From: Pseudomonas alkylphenolica
Lineage (GTDB): Bacteria; Pseudomonadota; Gammaproteobacteria; Pseudomonadales; Pseudomonadaceae
Assembly: GCF_016009175.1 (NCBI RefSeq)
Contig: NZ_JADUCM010000023.1
Span: 30,411-94,410, forward strand
Length of the DNA: 64,000 bases
Reading direction: 5' to 3'
Position 1 is the stretch's first letter; each line of letters opens with the position of its first letter. A program made the position numbers and the translations under genes. Shown here in pieces: positions 8,539 to 17,440 of this stretch. The notes beneath the pieces were generated by a model, which made no database searches, was not told the origin of the DNA, and saw only the letters and a list, made by a program, of their open reading frames with translations.

Positions 8539-10065
8539 TCAGACATGGGCTGACTCACCTTTAGAGGCTGCCAAGACCCCATCGGCCCGCAATGCGAACT
8601 CGGCGATGCGGCTGAATACCACGATACGCGGGTTGTCCGTCACTACAGGAAAGCGCGAAACCAGCATGTGCTCCACGAGCTCGACGTCCAGTTTCATCTT
8701 CAGAAGGTGCTCGCGATTTCGCTCCTTCATCAAGGCCCTCTCATATGCTCGCACTAGTCCGCGGTTGTAACGGGCAAAGGCAACCGCATCCGAGTCGACG
8801 CGCTTGAGATCGACGAAGTTGTTCTTGCACTGGACATTCCAGATAATGCCATCGCGTAGCGACACGACGTCAAACTCCTGCCGACTGACGCGCACAATAT
8901 CCTGGACGATGAAGCCTTGGGCTTCCAGCGCTGCCTTGACCGCATCCTCAAAGATGAAGCCTGCCCTAATCTGATACCGTTTCTGGCGGTCAAGTACTTG
9001 TGCCCGCCAGTTGTAGGCAAAGCGGCTGAGCAGCGTAACGGTAGATAAATAGTGGTCGCCAGACAGCACCAGCGGCGCGTAGGTCGACAAGCATTCCATA
9101 TAGGTGTCGGCACCGCAGGTTAACGCCGCCGCGAGCAGCGGCGAAGCTCCTTCCTGCAGGGTGATCAAGGTCAGATCCTCGGGGGAGATGCGAATCCAGT
9201 AGTCGTCCTCTATAAATTCCTTGGATAGGCGACGTATTAATGACGCGGCGACGGCGAACTCGGTACTTGTTAGGTCAAACTCGGCGTAGACCGCTTCACA
9301 TAGGAGAATGTCGTTTCTCAGCTCCGCGGCCGAAAATAGTCGATCGGCCCGGACCTGCTCCATGGCCTCCAGTATCTGCCTACCCTCTGGCGAGTTGGGC
9401 ATCTCGAAAATTGGAGCACGCTCTGGCTCTAGGAATAGTCCATTCAACATAGCCGTCTCGGCGTTGGCATCATCCGGGATGCCCAGTCGCCCCTGTGCAA
9501 GCTTCACCATCAGAGCATATTGAGCCCCCATCATCGGAGCTCCGCTGAACTCCACAATAGGCAGGAAAACGTTGAGCGCATCCTCATGCCTGATGGGCTT
9601 CGTTCCTCGGCACGCCTTAGGAATGAAGTGCAGCAATCCCACCAGATGTCGCCGCCGGGACTGTAGGTAGCCAATCATTGCCGCCAAAGTCCGAAAGCCA
9701 CTTGCCGCCTCAGTAACGCCATGACGCTTAAAAGCCACACCGATGTCCGATCCCTGGACGATCAACAAAGTAAGTCTCTCGACGAGGGCTTGCTCCAATC
9801 GCGTACCCAGACGCTTGCGGATCCGCGTGAGTAGGAGCAAGTCCTCAGCGCTGCGCATGACCGGAAACCCAAAAAGTTGCCGCTCGAATTCATCGTCACC
9901 CCAATCAACCATGTGCAGGTTAATCAGTTCCTCCACAGCCCGCAGCGTGTCCAGCAGACAGCGCGTGGCCGATCTCTCGTCAAAGGAGGCCAGCGTCGTG
10001 CCGACGCGAGCCTGCAGTTCAGCGAGTCTGCCTTCGATTTCACCGCGAGAAAATGACTCGGCCAT
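8539..10065 (-). CDS. PD-(D/E)XK nuclease-like protein
   Basis: A 508-residue protein, convergent with the condensin-like operon (24 bp between stops). The C-terminal part has a Mrr-type restriction endonuclease-like core: Glu373 in the helix FIFEDAVKAAL, Asp399 in EFDVVSLRDG, and Gln412-x-Lys414 in NVQCKNN. This is the D...(E/Q)xK pattern with Gln in place of Glu, a known variant. The N-terminal 350 residues are helical and give no family that I recognise. The start at 10065 is chosen because GGAGGAG lies seven bases upstream on this strand; an in-frame start 20 codons earlier has no such site. It may act alone as a DNA-cleaving or DNA-sensing defence protein, or belong to one of the flanking systems; the sequence does not say which. 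Confidence 0.65.
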   Translation of the reverse strand: MAESFSRGEIEGRLAELQARVGTTLASFDERSATRCLLDTLRAVEELINLHMVDWGDDEFERQLFGFPVMRSAEDLLLLTRIRKRLGTRLEQALVERLTLLIVQGSDIGVAFKRHGVTEAASGFRTLAAMIGYLQSRRRHLVGLLHFIPKACRGTKPIRHEDALNVFLPIVEFSGAPMMGAQYALMVKLAQGRLGIPDDANAETAMLNGLFLEPERAPIFEMPNSPEGRQILEAMEQVRADRLFSAAELRNDILLCEAVYAEFDLTSTEFAVAASLIRRLSKEFIEDDYWIRISPEDLTLITLQEGASPLLAAALTCGADTYMECLSTYAPLVLSGDHYLSTVTLLSRFAYNWRAQVLDRQKRYQIRAGFIFEDAVKAALEAQGFIVQDIVRVSRQEFDVVSLRDGIIWNVQCKNNFVDLKRVDSDAVAFARYNRGLVRAYERALMKERNREHLLKMKLDVELVEHMLVSRFPVVTDNPRIVVFSRIAEFALRADGVLAASKGESAHV

Positions 10066-10179
10066 GACAACTCCTCCATTTTTAAAAGCGTACCTGGTGG
10101 GAAGCATCGAGTACATCCGCAGCAAGAGGCTGCCGGCACTGACAGCGCTCGTGGGAAGACCGGTGTTTACCCGGGTTGG

Positions 10180-10586
10180 ATGATGCAGGCCGCGGAGAAA
10201 ACGCTCTCAGCGGGAACCTTCCCTGATCAAGCGGCTTCAGGTGGATCGATAGAGGTTGAGAGCGTGGATGGATAAGCTTCGAGCCCCAGATCTACTAGAC
10301 AGGGACAAGAAGCAACTGGAAATATCTAGTCAATATCTCACCATACGTGTGGGGTATACACGGACTTTAGGGTCATCAGACAGACGAGTTTTTCGAGAGC
10401 ATCAGCTCGTCTGGCTCTTCACAGTTAGCTTCCTGCATTGGTGCCTCGGTCGTCGACGACTGCATCCTCAGGGGCGTTGCTCCAGAGGAGATGGTCAAAG
10501 CCATGAATGGCCATACTCAAGGTCGAGTCGACCTGAGCATGGATTGGATTCCAAAGGTATCCGTTGTACATTCGATGTCACTCTGA
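10180..10586 (+). pseudogene. Broken small gene spread over three frames
   Basis: Protein-like sequence runs through this gap but changes frame twice. The first piece (from ATG 10180 to TAA at 10273-10275) reads MMQAAEKTLSAGTFPDQAAS and ends in SVDG. The second starts at ATG 10268, overlapping that stop, and reads MDKLRAPDLLDRDKKQLEI to about 10368. The third (10371-10586) reads GHQTDEFFESIS through GVAPEEMVKAMNGHTQGRVDL to a stop. The shift between pieces two and three falls at a GGG run near 10370-10372. The pieces look coding by composition but have no recognised family. They could be a decayed gene, sequencing indels, or overlapping small genes. Confidence 0.35.
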
Positions 10587-10609
10587 CATCGCCAGCTCAA
10601 GGATGACGC

Positions 10610-12955
10610 ATGCAAATCCAACATCTGGAAGTTGCGAATTTCCGTAAGCTTCTCTCAGTTCGAATCGACCTTTCCGCCGAAACCACACTGCTCGTAGGTG
10701 CGAACAACAGCGGTAAGTCATCAGCAATGCTCGCTCTTCGCAAGTTTTTCAGTGGTAAGGCTTCCGGCTTCAAGCTCCAAGATTTGACCTTGGCTCACTT
10801 CACCAAGATCGAAGAAATTGGTCAGGAATGGGAAGTCGACGGGAGCGATGACGCTCTGCCGAACGTCAACGATTGGGACGACTGGCTACCGCATCTGGAT
10901 ATTTGGATCTCAGCTGAATCAGGTGAGCTTCACTTCATTCGAGACTTGATACCCAACTTCGAATGGCGCGGGGGATTGGTGGGCATGCGGTTCCGATTGG
11001 AACCAGATGACATGGCAGAACTCTATGCCGACTACAGAAAGCAGCGTGAACGCGTTGGGTTGCTCGAAGCCGCATTGGCTGCCGATCCGAAGGTGGCCAA
11101 GGCAATGCTCGACGCTGCTGATGAATCCGCCGACCAGGAAGACGATGTCGAAGAAGTGCCGGCGAAATTGTCACTTTGGCCTCAGGGGCTGACCGACTAC
11201 TTGAGCCGCAGGATGGGACGCTTCTTCAAAATTCGCGCGTACCGCCTAGACCCCGCCAAGCTGCAAACCACTTGTACAAATACTCGCCGAGCCCTGCCCC
11301 AGCGACTCAACCCGACAGCTTTGCCCCTGGAGAAAAACCCGCTAGAGGGTCTAATCAAAATTCACGAAATCAATGCTCAGAGGGGGTTCGGTGACCACGG
11401 CGATGAAGGCTATGAAGAAACCGTAAAAGGTGGAAAAAAGCTCTCCGACCAACTCAGGGCTTACTATCAGAAGCATCTCGACCCGGGCGATACACCTCTG
11501 GTAGCTGACCTCAAGGCCTTGCGAGCAATTGAGGTAGCTCAATCTGCGTTCAACACCCGTTTAAGTGACAGCTTTGGGCCTGCGCTGAAGCAAGTGCAGA
11601 CGCTCGGTTACCCAGGACGCAGCGATCCAATGATCACACTTCAGGCGAAGCTAGCCGCTACAGATGGATTGAATCACGAAGCAGCGGTGCTTTTCGAAGT
11701 TGACTCATTTGCACGCCAGGTAGGCACCCCTGTGCTGAAGCTGCCCGAAACCTCGAACGGTTTGGGTTATCAGAACTTGATCTGGATGATTTTCCGCCTG
11801 ATGAGTTTCAGGGATGACTGGTTGAGACGGTCTCGGAACCCCGACGTCCAAACGGCTACAGGGATCGAGCCCATCCATCTCGTCTTGGTCGAGGAGCCAG
11901 AAGCGCACTTGCACGTCCAGGTGCAGCAGGTCTTCGTAAAGCATGCTTACGAAGTGTTGTGCCGGGATGAGTTGACCAAGCAGTACCCCAACCTCAATAC
12001 ACAGCTGGTTGTCAGTACTCATTCGAGTCACGTTGCTCATGAGGTCGAATACCAGCACTTGCGCTACTTCAGGCGCCTGCCAGCCGGCATGGATAACATC
12101 CCGGTGCCCGTCTCCACCGTGTCCAACCTGTCCAATGTCTTCGGCGATAAAACCTACACTCAGGAATTCGTCACGCGTTACCTGCGAGCGCAACACGCAG
12201 ACCTCTTTTTTGCAGACGCCGTGATCTTGGTGGAGGGTGCGGCAGAAAGGATGCTACTGCCGCATTTCTTGCGATCAAAATATGAGTTCCTTGATCAGTG
12301 TTACATCACCATTCTTGATATTGGTGGTAGTCATGCGCACCGCTTAAGGCCTTTGATTGATGCGCTGGGGATCCTGACACTCGTCATCACGGATCTGGAT
12401 GCCGGAAAAAAGCGGAGCGCCCAGCCTGCCAAGCTAGGTGCCGGTCTCACCACAAACAACCCAACCTTGCGCCATTGGATCAGAATGAAGGGGGAGTCTG
12501 CCCAGGTTGATGACCTGATGCTCATGCCGCCTGAGGCTAAGTGGCAGGTGATTGATGATCTCTTTGCCATACGCATTGCTTACCAGACGCCGATAGCCGT
12601 CAGTCTGCCCGAGATCGGTGATGTGGAAGTGCTTGCGAACACATTTGAAGACAGTTTGGTGTTGAGCAATACCGAGTACTTCACCAATCGCGCTGGCCGA
12701 GGCCTGCTAGGTACCTTCCATAAAGCACTTCGTTCAGCCAAAACGACTGATGCCCTGAGCAATGACCTATTTGAAGCCCTGCGCACCGGTGACAAAGCCC
12801 AATTTGCCTTGCAGGTGCTTGGGGATCCAGCGTTCAAGAGTTTGAAGCTTCCTGAATACATCAGTGAGGGGCTGGTTTGGCTTGAGTTGAACCTCATGAA
12901 GAAGCGATCTGAACTGCTGCTTGTGACGGCTGCTGATGAGGAGGTGGCATCATGA
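10610..12955 (+). CDS. gajA: Gabija-like GajA: OLD-family ATPase/Toprim endonuclease
   Basis: A 781-residue protein with an N-terminal ABC-type ATPase domain and a C-terminal Toprim domain. Walker A is GANNSGKS at residues 30-37. A long insertion rich in charged residues (about 140-200) splits the ATPase. The signature-like region is followed by Walker B LVLVEEPEAHL near residue 424 and a VVSTHSSHV switch segment. The Toprim domain has ILVEGAAE (Glu near 542) and ITDLDA (Asp near 593). This is the OLD nuclease layout; with a UvrD-like partner encoded immediately downstream it matches the GajA subunit of the Gabija anti-phage system. It is larger than the GajA from Bacillus cereus (about 580 residues). 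The stop overlaps the next start by four bases. The class is confident; whether it is a bona fide Gabija or a related OLD/helicase pair is less so. Confidence 0.85.
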   Translation: MQIQHLEVANFRKLLSVRIDLSAETTLLVGANNSGKSSAMLALRKFFSGKASGFKLQDLTLAHFTKIEEIGQEWEVDGSDDALPNVNDWDDWLPHLDIWISAESGELHFIRDLIPNFEWRGGLVGMRFRLEPDDMAELYADYRKQRERVGLLEAALAADPKVAKAMLDAADESADQEDDVEEVPAKLSLWPQGLTDYLSRRMGRFFKIRAYRLDPAKLQTTCTNTRRALPQRLNPTALPLEKNPLEGLIKIHEINAQRGFGDHGDEGYEETVKGGKKLSDQLRAYYQKHLDPGDTPLVADLKALRAIEVAQSAFNTRLSDSFGPALKQVQTLGYPGRSDPMITLQAKLAATDGLNHEAAVLFEVDSFARQVGTPVLKLPETSNGLGYQNLIWMIFRLMSFRDDWLRRSRNPDVQTATGIEPIHLVLVEEPEAHLHVQVQQVFVKHAYEVLCRDELTKQYPNLNTQLVVSTHSSHVAHEVEYQHLRYFRRLPAGMDNIPVPVSTVSNLSNVFGDKTYTQEFVTRYLRAQHADLFFADAVILVEGAAERMLLPHFLRSKYEFLDQCYITILDIGGSHAHRLRPLIDALGILTLVITDLDAGKKRSAQPAKLGAGLTTNNPTLRHWIRMKGESAQVDDLMLMPPEAKWQVIDDLFAIRIAYQTPIAVSLPEIGDVEVLANTFEDSLVLSNTEYFTNRAGRGLLGTFHKALRSAKTTDALSNDLFEALRTGDKAQFALQVLGDPAFKSLKLPEYISEGLVWLELNLMKKRSELLLVTAADEEVAS

Positions 12956-14847
12956 CAACGACCGCCCCCCTCAATCGTGATGCTGATGAGGTGATACAGG
13001 AGTGTCTCGACCTGAACAACCCCAAAAGCTTTTTCTTGTATGCCGGTGCAGGGTCAGGAAAAACCTACTCGTTGGTTGAAGCCGTCAGAAGTTGCAAGAG
13101 CAGATTCAACGAGAAACTGTTCGTCGAGGGCAGGAAAATTGCCATCATCACCTACACCAATGCTGCAGCCGAGGAGGTTATCCGACGTCTTGAATATGAC
13201 CCTTTGGTTGAGGTGTCTACGATTCATGCGTTTTCCTGGCTGATGATCAAAGGATTTAACGACGAAATCCGAGCCTGGCTACGGATAAAGCTGGCCCAGG
13301 ACATCCGCAGGCTGGAAGCCGATATTGCTAAAGCTCGCGGAGAGAACAAGACGTTAAGGCGCAACCGCGCAGAACTGCAGAGCAAGACCCGCCGGCTTGA
13401 AAACATCGAGCTCGTTCCGGCTTTCACCTATAGCCCGACTGGAGACAATCGCGGCCACCAAGCCCTGAACCATTCCGAGGTCATCGGCATGGCAGCTGCA
13501 TTTCTACAGCGCCCTCCTCTGCTGGATGTCTTGGTCGACAAGTATCCCGTCCTGCTGATTGATGAAAGTCAGGACACGATGGAGGTACTCCTCGATGCAT
13601 TCCTCGTGGCAGAAGCGCAGGCCTCAGATCGATTCTGCCTGGGGCTAATCGGTGACACCATGCAGAGCATCTACGGGCATGGCAAACAGCGATTGGAGAG
13701 TGCCATTCCCGAACGCTGGGCCAAGCCAGCAAAGATCATCAATCGGAGGTGCCCAAAACGCGTCGTGACGTTGATCAACGACATTCGCGCTCAAGTAGAC
13801 ACTCATCGTCAGGATCCTATAGAAGGCGCGCCTGAGGGAGCAGTACGCATGTACTGCGTTTCTCATGATCAGGCAAAAGACTTTCAAGTCGAGAATGAGA
13901 TCGCCACCCTCATGGCGGACTTAACGGGTGACGATGAATGGGCCAAGGGCCCTTCAAATCGAAAAACCTTGATCCTGGAGCACAAGATGGCCGGCAGGAG
14001 AATGGGGTTCGAAGGCGTTTTCTCCCCTCTCTACGCCGTGGAGCACATCAGAACAGGTCTGTTGGACGGCACATTGTCGGTACTGAAACTCTTTGTTGAA
14101 GGAGTAATCCCTATTCTTGATGCTGCCGCTATCGACTCATTCAGGCTTATGGAGGCCGTAAGGCTTCGCTCTCCGCTGCTTGATCGGGCGTACCTCCAAA
14201 CGCTTACAGACCAGTACGCAGCTGTCGAGCGTGTCGGCAGTGCTACTCAGGCATTGCTCGCGATTTTCAATGATGCAGATCCGCTGATTTGCGACGTAGT
14301 TGATGTATTGCTGGCTACCCACCTTCTGCCTGTTCCCGAGCGTCTTGAGGCCGCTTTCCGTCTGGGCGCTACCTCTGAACCTGCTCCCGAATCTGGTGAA
14401 CGAGGCGTTCTAGAAACTCATGCGTACCGTCAGATGCTGGGAAACCGATTTTCTGAATTAAGGGCCTATGCGGACTACTGTAGCGAGCTCTCTCCATATG
14501 GAACCCATCAAGGCGTCAAAGGGCTTGAGTTCCCACGTGTGATGGTAATTCTCAGTGACAAGGAAGCAGCCGGTTTTATGTGGAGCTATGACAAGGCCTT
14601 GGGCGTAACGCCTCCATCGGCAAGTGACCTGCAAAAGCAAGCTGACGGAGATGATAATCCGCTGACGCGTACGCGCAGGTTGTTGTATGTGACATGCAGC
14701 CGTGCACAAAAAAGCCTGGCCATCGTTTACTATTCAGCCGATCCTGAGGCAGCAAGAAAAAGCATTTTGCAGACACAATGGTTGCAAGCGGGTGAAGTGA
14801 AAATTTTCGGCATACCCGAGCCTCTACCAGCCCCGGACAACCTATAG
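12952..14847 (+). CDS. gajB: Gabija-like GajB: UvrD/Rep-family helicase
   Basis: A 631-residue superfamily 1 helicase. Walker A is AGAGSGKT at residues 31-38, motif Ia is around ITYTNAAAEEV, motif II is LLIDESQDTM near residue 200, motif III is GDTMQSIYG, and the C-terminal motifs include GVKGLEFPRVMV and LLYVTCSRAQKSL. The gene overlaps the OLD-type gene upstream by ATGA, which with the motifs identifies the second subunit of a Gabija-like system. In Gabija, GajB binds the GajA tetramer and is thought to respond to nucleotide depletion or DNA ends. It is longer than the prototype GajB (about 490 residues). Motif assignments are directly visible; antiviral function is by family. Confidence 0.85.
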   Translation: MTTTAPLNRDADEVIQECLDLNNPKSFFLYAGAGSGKTYSLVEAVRSCKSRFNEKLFVEGRKIAIITYTNAAAEEVIRRLEYDPLVEVSTIHAFSWLMIKGFNDEIRAWLRIKLAQDIRRLEADIAKARGENKTLRRNRAELQSKTRRLENIELVPAFTYSPTGDNRGHQALNHSEVIGMAAAFLQRPPLLDVLVDKYPVLLIDESQDTMEVLLDAFLVAEAQASDRFCLGLIGDTMQSIYGHGKQRLESAIPERWAKPAKIINRRCPKRVVTLINDIRAQVDTHRQDPIEGAPEGAVRMYCVSHDQAKDFQVENEIATLMADLTGDDEWAKGPSNRKTLILEHKMAGRRMGFEGVFSPLYAVEHIRTGLLDGTLSVLKLFVEGVIPILDAAAIDSFRLMEAVRLRSPLLDRAYLQTLTDQYAAVERVGSATQALLAIFNDADPLICDVVDVLLATHLLPVPERLEAAFRLGATSEPAPESGERGVLETHAYRQMLGNRFSELRAYADYCSELSPYGTHQGVKGLEFPRVMVILSDKEAAGFMWSYDKALGVTPPSASDLQKQADGDDNPLTRTRRLLYVTCSRAQKSLAIVYYSADPEAARKSILQTQWLQAGEVKIFGIPEPLPAPDNL

Positions 14848-14949
14848 GTTCTGATTTTTTAACTTCTTATTGAACAAGGTGCATCATGGGTCGTGGAGTT
14901 AGCCGAAAGCGTTCATTGAGTCGCATGGTGCAGCCTGTCGAAATTGGAC

Positions 14950-15121
14950 GTGGAGCTGGTCATTTGTCAATCACAAGATCAACGGCCAAGATCCCTATAC
15001 GTGGCTGCGCCACGTACTTGAGCGATTGCCGCACGCCTCGTCAGTAGCAGACTACCGGCGAAGCCTGGACTGTGGTTACCTACCTCATCACCGAAATCCA
15101 TGCAGAGGGGCGACCGCATGA
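14950..15121 (+). pseudogene. IS66-family TnpC 3' fragment
   Basis: In the frame with a codon starting at 14975, the translation KINGQDPYTWLRHVLERL continues as PHASSVADY and matches the conserved C-terminus of IS66-family TnpC transposases. The frame then runs into unrelated residues and stops at 15119-15121. No other part of an IS66 element is present, so this is a scar of a past insertion at the island edge. Confidence 0.65.
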
Positions 15122-15239
15122 ACGATATCGCCTGATGCTCGACGGCGTGCTGAGGGTGCTCTGCTCGGGCGCTGCATGGGGAGATATGCTGGAGTGATTC
15201 GGCCCTGGGTCAACGGTGTATCAACAGTTTCGGCGTTAG
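15069..15239 (+). pseudogene. IS5-family transposase N-terminal fragment with in-frame stop
   Basis: The frame containing 15105 reads YRLMLDGVLRVLCSGAAWGD, then MLE, a TGA stop, then FGPGSTVYQQFRR and a TAG at 15237-15239. This is the conserved N-terminal block of IS5-family (DUF4096-type) transposases, where intact copies have Arg at the stop position (CGA to TGA) and Trp for the Gly. The rest of the element is missing. It directly abuts the IS66 fragment. Confidence 0.65.
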
Positions 15240-15643
15240 AGAAACCAGTGCGTTTGCTGCCCTCCACGACCGCCAGCTTCGGACCCAGGCTTTGTCAAAA
15301 CCGCGCTGATTTTCAATGATCCCTCTTGATTGGGAAATCTGAAAAAAGCCGGTCCTGACAACCAATTATCCCGGCAACCTCTGAGCAAGCCGGGAGTGAC
15401 GTACACTAAAAGCCGCCGACGACTATCCTGATCCGTGTCAGAAATCGCCAATCACGATCGCCCGCGTACCGGTTGGGACTGGGGGCAAAATTGGGGGCAC
15501 AGTTTTAAGAATCCATCCTGAAACTACCGTCCTTGAGCCAAGTCAAAATGTTCTTCGGGGATCCGGACAGTCTCTGAGCACTACATTGCTGCACTCGGAG
15601 ACGGCCCTCTTGAAGAGCCATCCCTGACATCAAGCGCCAAGCC
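15240..15643. other. Gene-free right border of the accessory island
   Basis: About 400 bp with no supported gene. It contains two closely spaced copies of GGGGGCA near 15481-15499. The base composition changes from island-like to core-like across it. It may hold the junction where the island joined the chromosome, but no direct repeat partner can be shown because the left end is at or beyond the window start. Confidence 0.35.
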
Positions 15644-16000
15644 CTACTGTTGCGCGGTCCAGACCGCCAGCTCATAGCCGTCCGGGTCGATGAAATGAAA
15701 CCTGCGCCCACCTGGAAACGCAAAGGTTTCACGGCTGATGACGGCGCCAAGGCCTTGAAGACGCTGCTGCACCGCATCAAGGTCATCCGCATACAGGATG
15801 ATCAATGGCCCGCCCGGCCGCACAGCCTCGCCGGTAGTAAAACCACCGGTGAGCCGGCCATCGCTGAATTCGGTATAGCTCGGGCCGTAGTCAACGAATG
15901 TCCAGCCAAATGCCGCGCCGTAGAAAGCTTTGCTGCAAGCAATATCGCTGACGTTGAACTCAATGTTGTCGATCTGACGATCATTCCCTCGAACACTCAT
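15644..16000 (-). CDS. VOC-family (glyoxalase/bleomycin-resistance fold) protein
   Basis: A 118-residue single VOC domain. It shows the typical opening IEFNVSDIACSKAFYGAAFG and the closing FHFIDPDGYELAVW, where the Glu near the C-terminus is a usual metal ligand position. Such proteins range from dioxygenases to lyases and antibiotic-binding proteins, so the substrate is open. The start at 16000 has AAGGAG about seven bases upstream; an in-frame start 15 codons earlier has no such site. Confidence 0.85.
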   Translation of the reverse strand: MSVRGNDRQIDNIEFNVSDIACSKAFYGAAFGWTFVDYGPSYTEFSDGRLTGGFTTGEAVRPGGPLIILYADDLDAVQQRLQGLGAVISRETFAFPGGRRFHFIDPDGYELAVWTAQQ

Positions 16001-16077
16001 GCCTGGCTCCTTGCTGGATGATGGCGGCAGCCATGGGGTGTACACCCCATGGCGGTCAAAAACAACAGCGTTGGCGT

Positions 16078-17394
16078 TTAACGTGATGCGTAGTTGAGCA
16101 CAAACTGCACATGCGCCTTCACCCCAGTCGCCAGGGTCGCGTCGTCGGCAGTGAAGTAAGGGCTGTGGTTGTTGGCGGCCTTGCTCATGTCTTCGCCCTC
16201 CGGCGTCGCGCCGAGAAACACGAACAGGCCCGGGACTTTCTGCGCGTAAAAAGCGAAGTCTTCACTGGGTGAGAGCGAGGCCGGCAAGCGCTCCACCTTG
16301 CCGGGCGCCGCCTTTTCCAGGGCCGTCACCATGGCCTGGGTGAGTGCCGGGTCGTTCACGGTCACCGGCGCGTAAGGCACCAGCTGCAGCTTGGCCGTGG
16401 TGGCGTAGCTGCTGGCGATGTTGCCGACCATCGCCGGCATCTGCTCAAGGATGCCGGCGCGGATGTCCGGGTGATTTGAGCGGATGGTGCCGGTCATGAC
16501 CACGGACTCGGGGATGATGTTGCTGGCGGTACCGCCGTTGATCGAGCCGACACTGATCACGCCCATGCCCTTGGTCAGGTCGCTGCGCCGGCTCACCAGG
16601 GTCTGCAGGCCGTTGACGATCTGGGCGCTGGCGACAATCGGATCGCTGCCGGTCCAGGGCGCGGAGCCGTGGGTCTGCCGGCCGCTGACGGTGATGCGAA
16701 ATTCGTCATCGCTGTTGAGCACCGGCCCGGCCTTGTAATACAGGTGCCCCGTCGGGTAACCGGCCATTACGTGCACGCCGAACACCGCCTCCACCTTGGG
16801 CGAGTCGAGGGCGCCGTCGCGGATCATCGCGCGGGCACCGGCGACGCTGCTGGTGTCAAAGTCATCGGCGTCCGCCGCGCCCTCCTCCGCCGGCTGGAAC
16901 AGGAACACCACGGTGCCGGCGATCTGTTCACGGTGTTCGGCCAGCACTTTGGCAGCGCCCAGCAGCATCGCCGTGTGGGTATCGTGACCGCAGGCGTGCA
17001 TGACCGGCACCGTTTTGCCCAGGCGCAGGCCCTGTACCTTGCTGGCGAACTGCAAGCCGGTCATTTCCTTCACCGGCAAAGCGTCCATGTCGGCGCGCAG
17101 GGCCACCACCGGGCCGGGCTTGCCACCCTTCAAGACGCCGACCACGCCGGTCTTGCCGACTCCGGTACGCACCTCGATGCCCGAGGCACGCAGCTGTTCG
17201 GCCACCAATGCTGCGGTGCGCACTTCCATGTTGCCCAGCTCCGGGTGCTGGTGAATGTCGTGGCGCCATTCGATCACTTGCGGGTTGACTGCCGTTACCG
17301 CGGCTTCGACCCAATCGCTTTCGGCGGCCTGACTCGCCGAGGCGATCAGCAAGCCCAACAGGGTGAAGGATAAACAAGCCGGTTTTTTGCGCAT
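16078..17394 (-). CDS. Exported M20-family amidohydrolase/carboxypeptidase
   Basis: A 438-residue M20D peptidase-family amidohydrolase with an N-terminal signal peptide (MRKKPA, hydrophobic core, then SASQAAES), so it is probably periplasmic. Metal-binding motifs are visible: HACGHDTHTAML and FLFQPAEEGA, plus DMDALPV upstream. Relatives cleave N-acyl amino acids such as hippurate, indole-acetyl or aminobenzoyl conjugates. It lies last in a same-strand run with an OprD porin, an MHS-type transporter and a cytoplasmic M20 enzyme, consistent with cleaving a substrate in the periplasm and importing the products. The start at 17394 gives a clean signal peptide; AAGGA lies ten bases upstream. Confidence 0.88.
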   Translation of the reverse strand: MRKKPACLSFTLLGLLIASASQAAESDWVEAAVTAVNPQVIEWRHDIHQHPELGNMEVRTAALVAEQLRASGIEVRTGVGKTGVVGVLKGGKPGPVVALRADMDALPVKEMTGLQFASKVQGLRLGKTVPVMHACGHDTHTAMLLGAAKVLAEHREQIAGTVVFLFQPAEEGAADADDFDTSSVAGARAMIRDGALDSPKVEAVFGVHVMAGYPTGHLYYKAGPVLNSDDEFRITVSGRQTHGSAPWTGSDPIVASAQIVNGLQTLVSRRSDLTKGMGVISVGSINGGTASNIIPESVVMTGTIRSNHPDIRAGILEQMPAMVGNIASSYATTAKLQLVPYAPVTVNDPALTQAMVTALEKAAPGKVERLPASLSPSEDFAFYAQKVPGLFVFLGATPEGEDMSKAANNHSPYFTADDATLATGVKAHVQFVLNYASR

Positions 17395-17440
17395 GGTCAA
17401 GGTGTCCTTGTGGTGCTGTTCTTGTTGGTTTGTTTTGAAC

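Noticed and set aside
10256..10606. A single 116-codon gene in the gap before Gabija
   Set aside because: Only its first third looks coding; the better protein-like sequence moves to another frame after about 10370, so it is reported as a broken gene.
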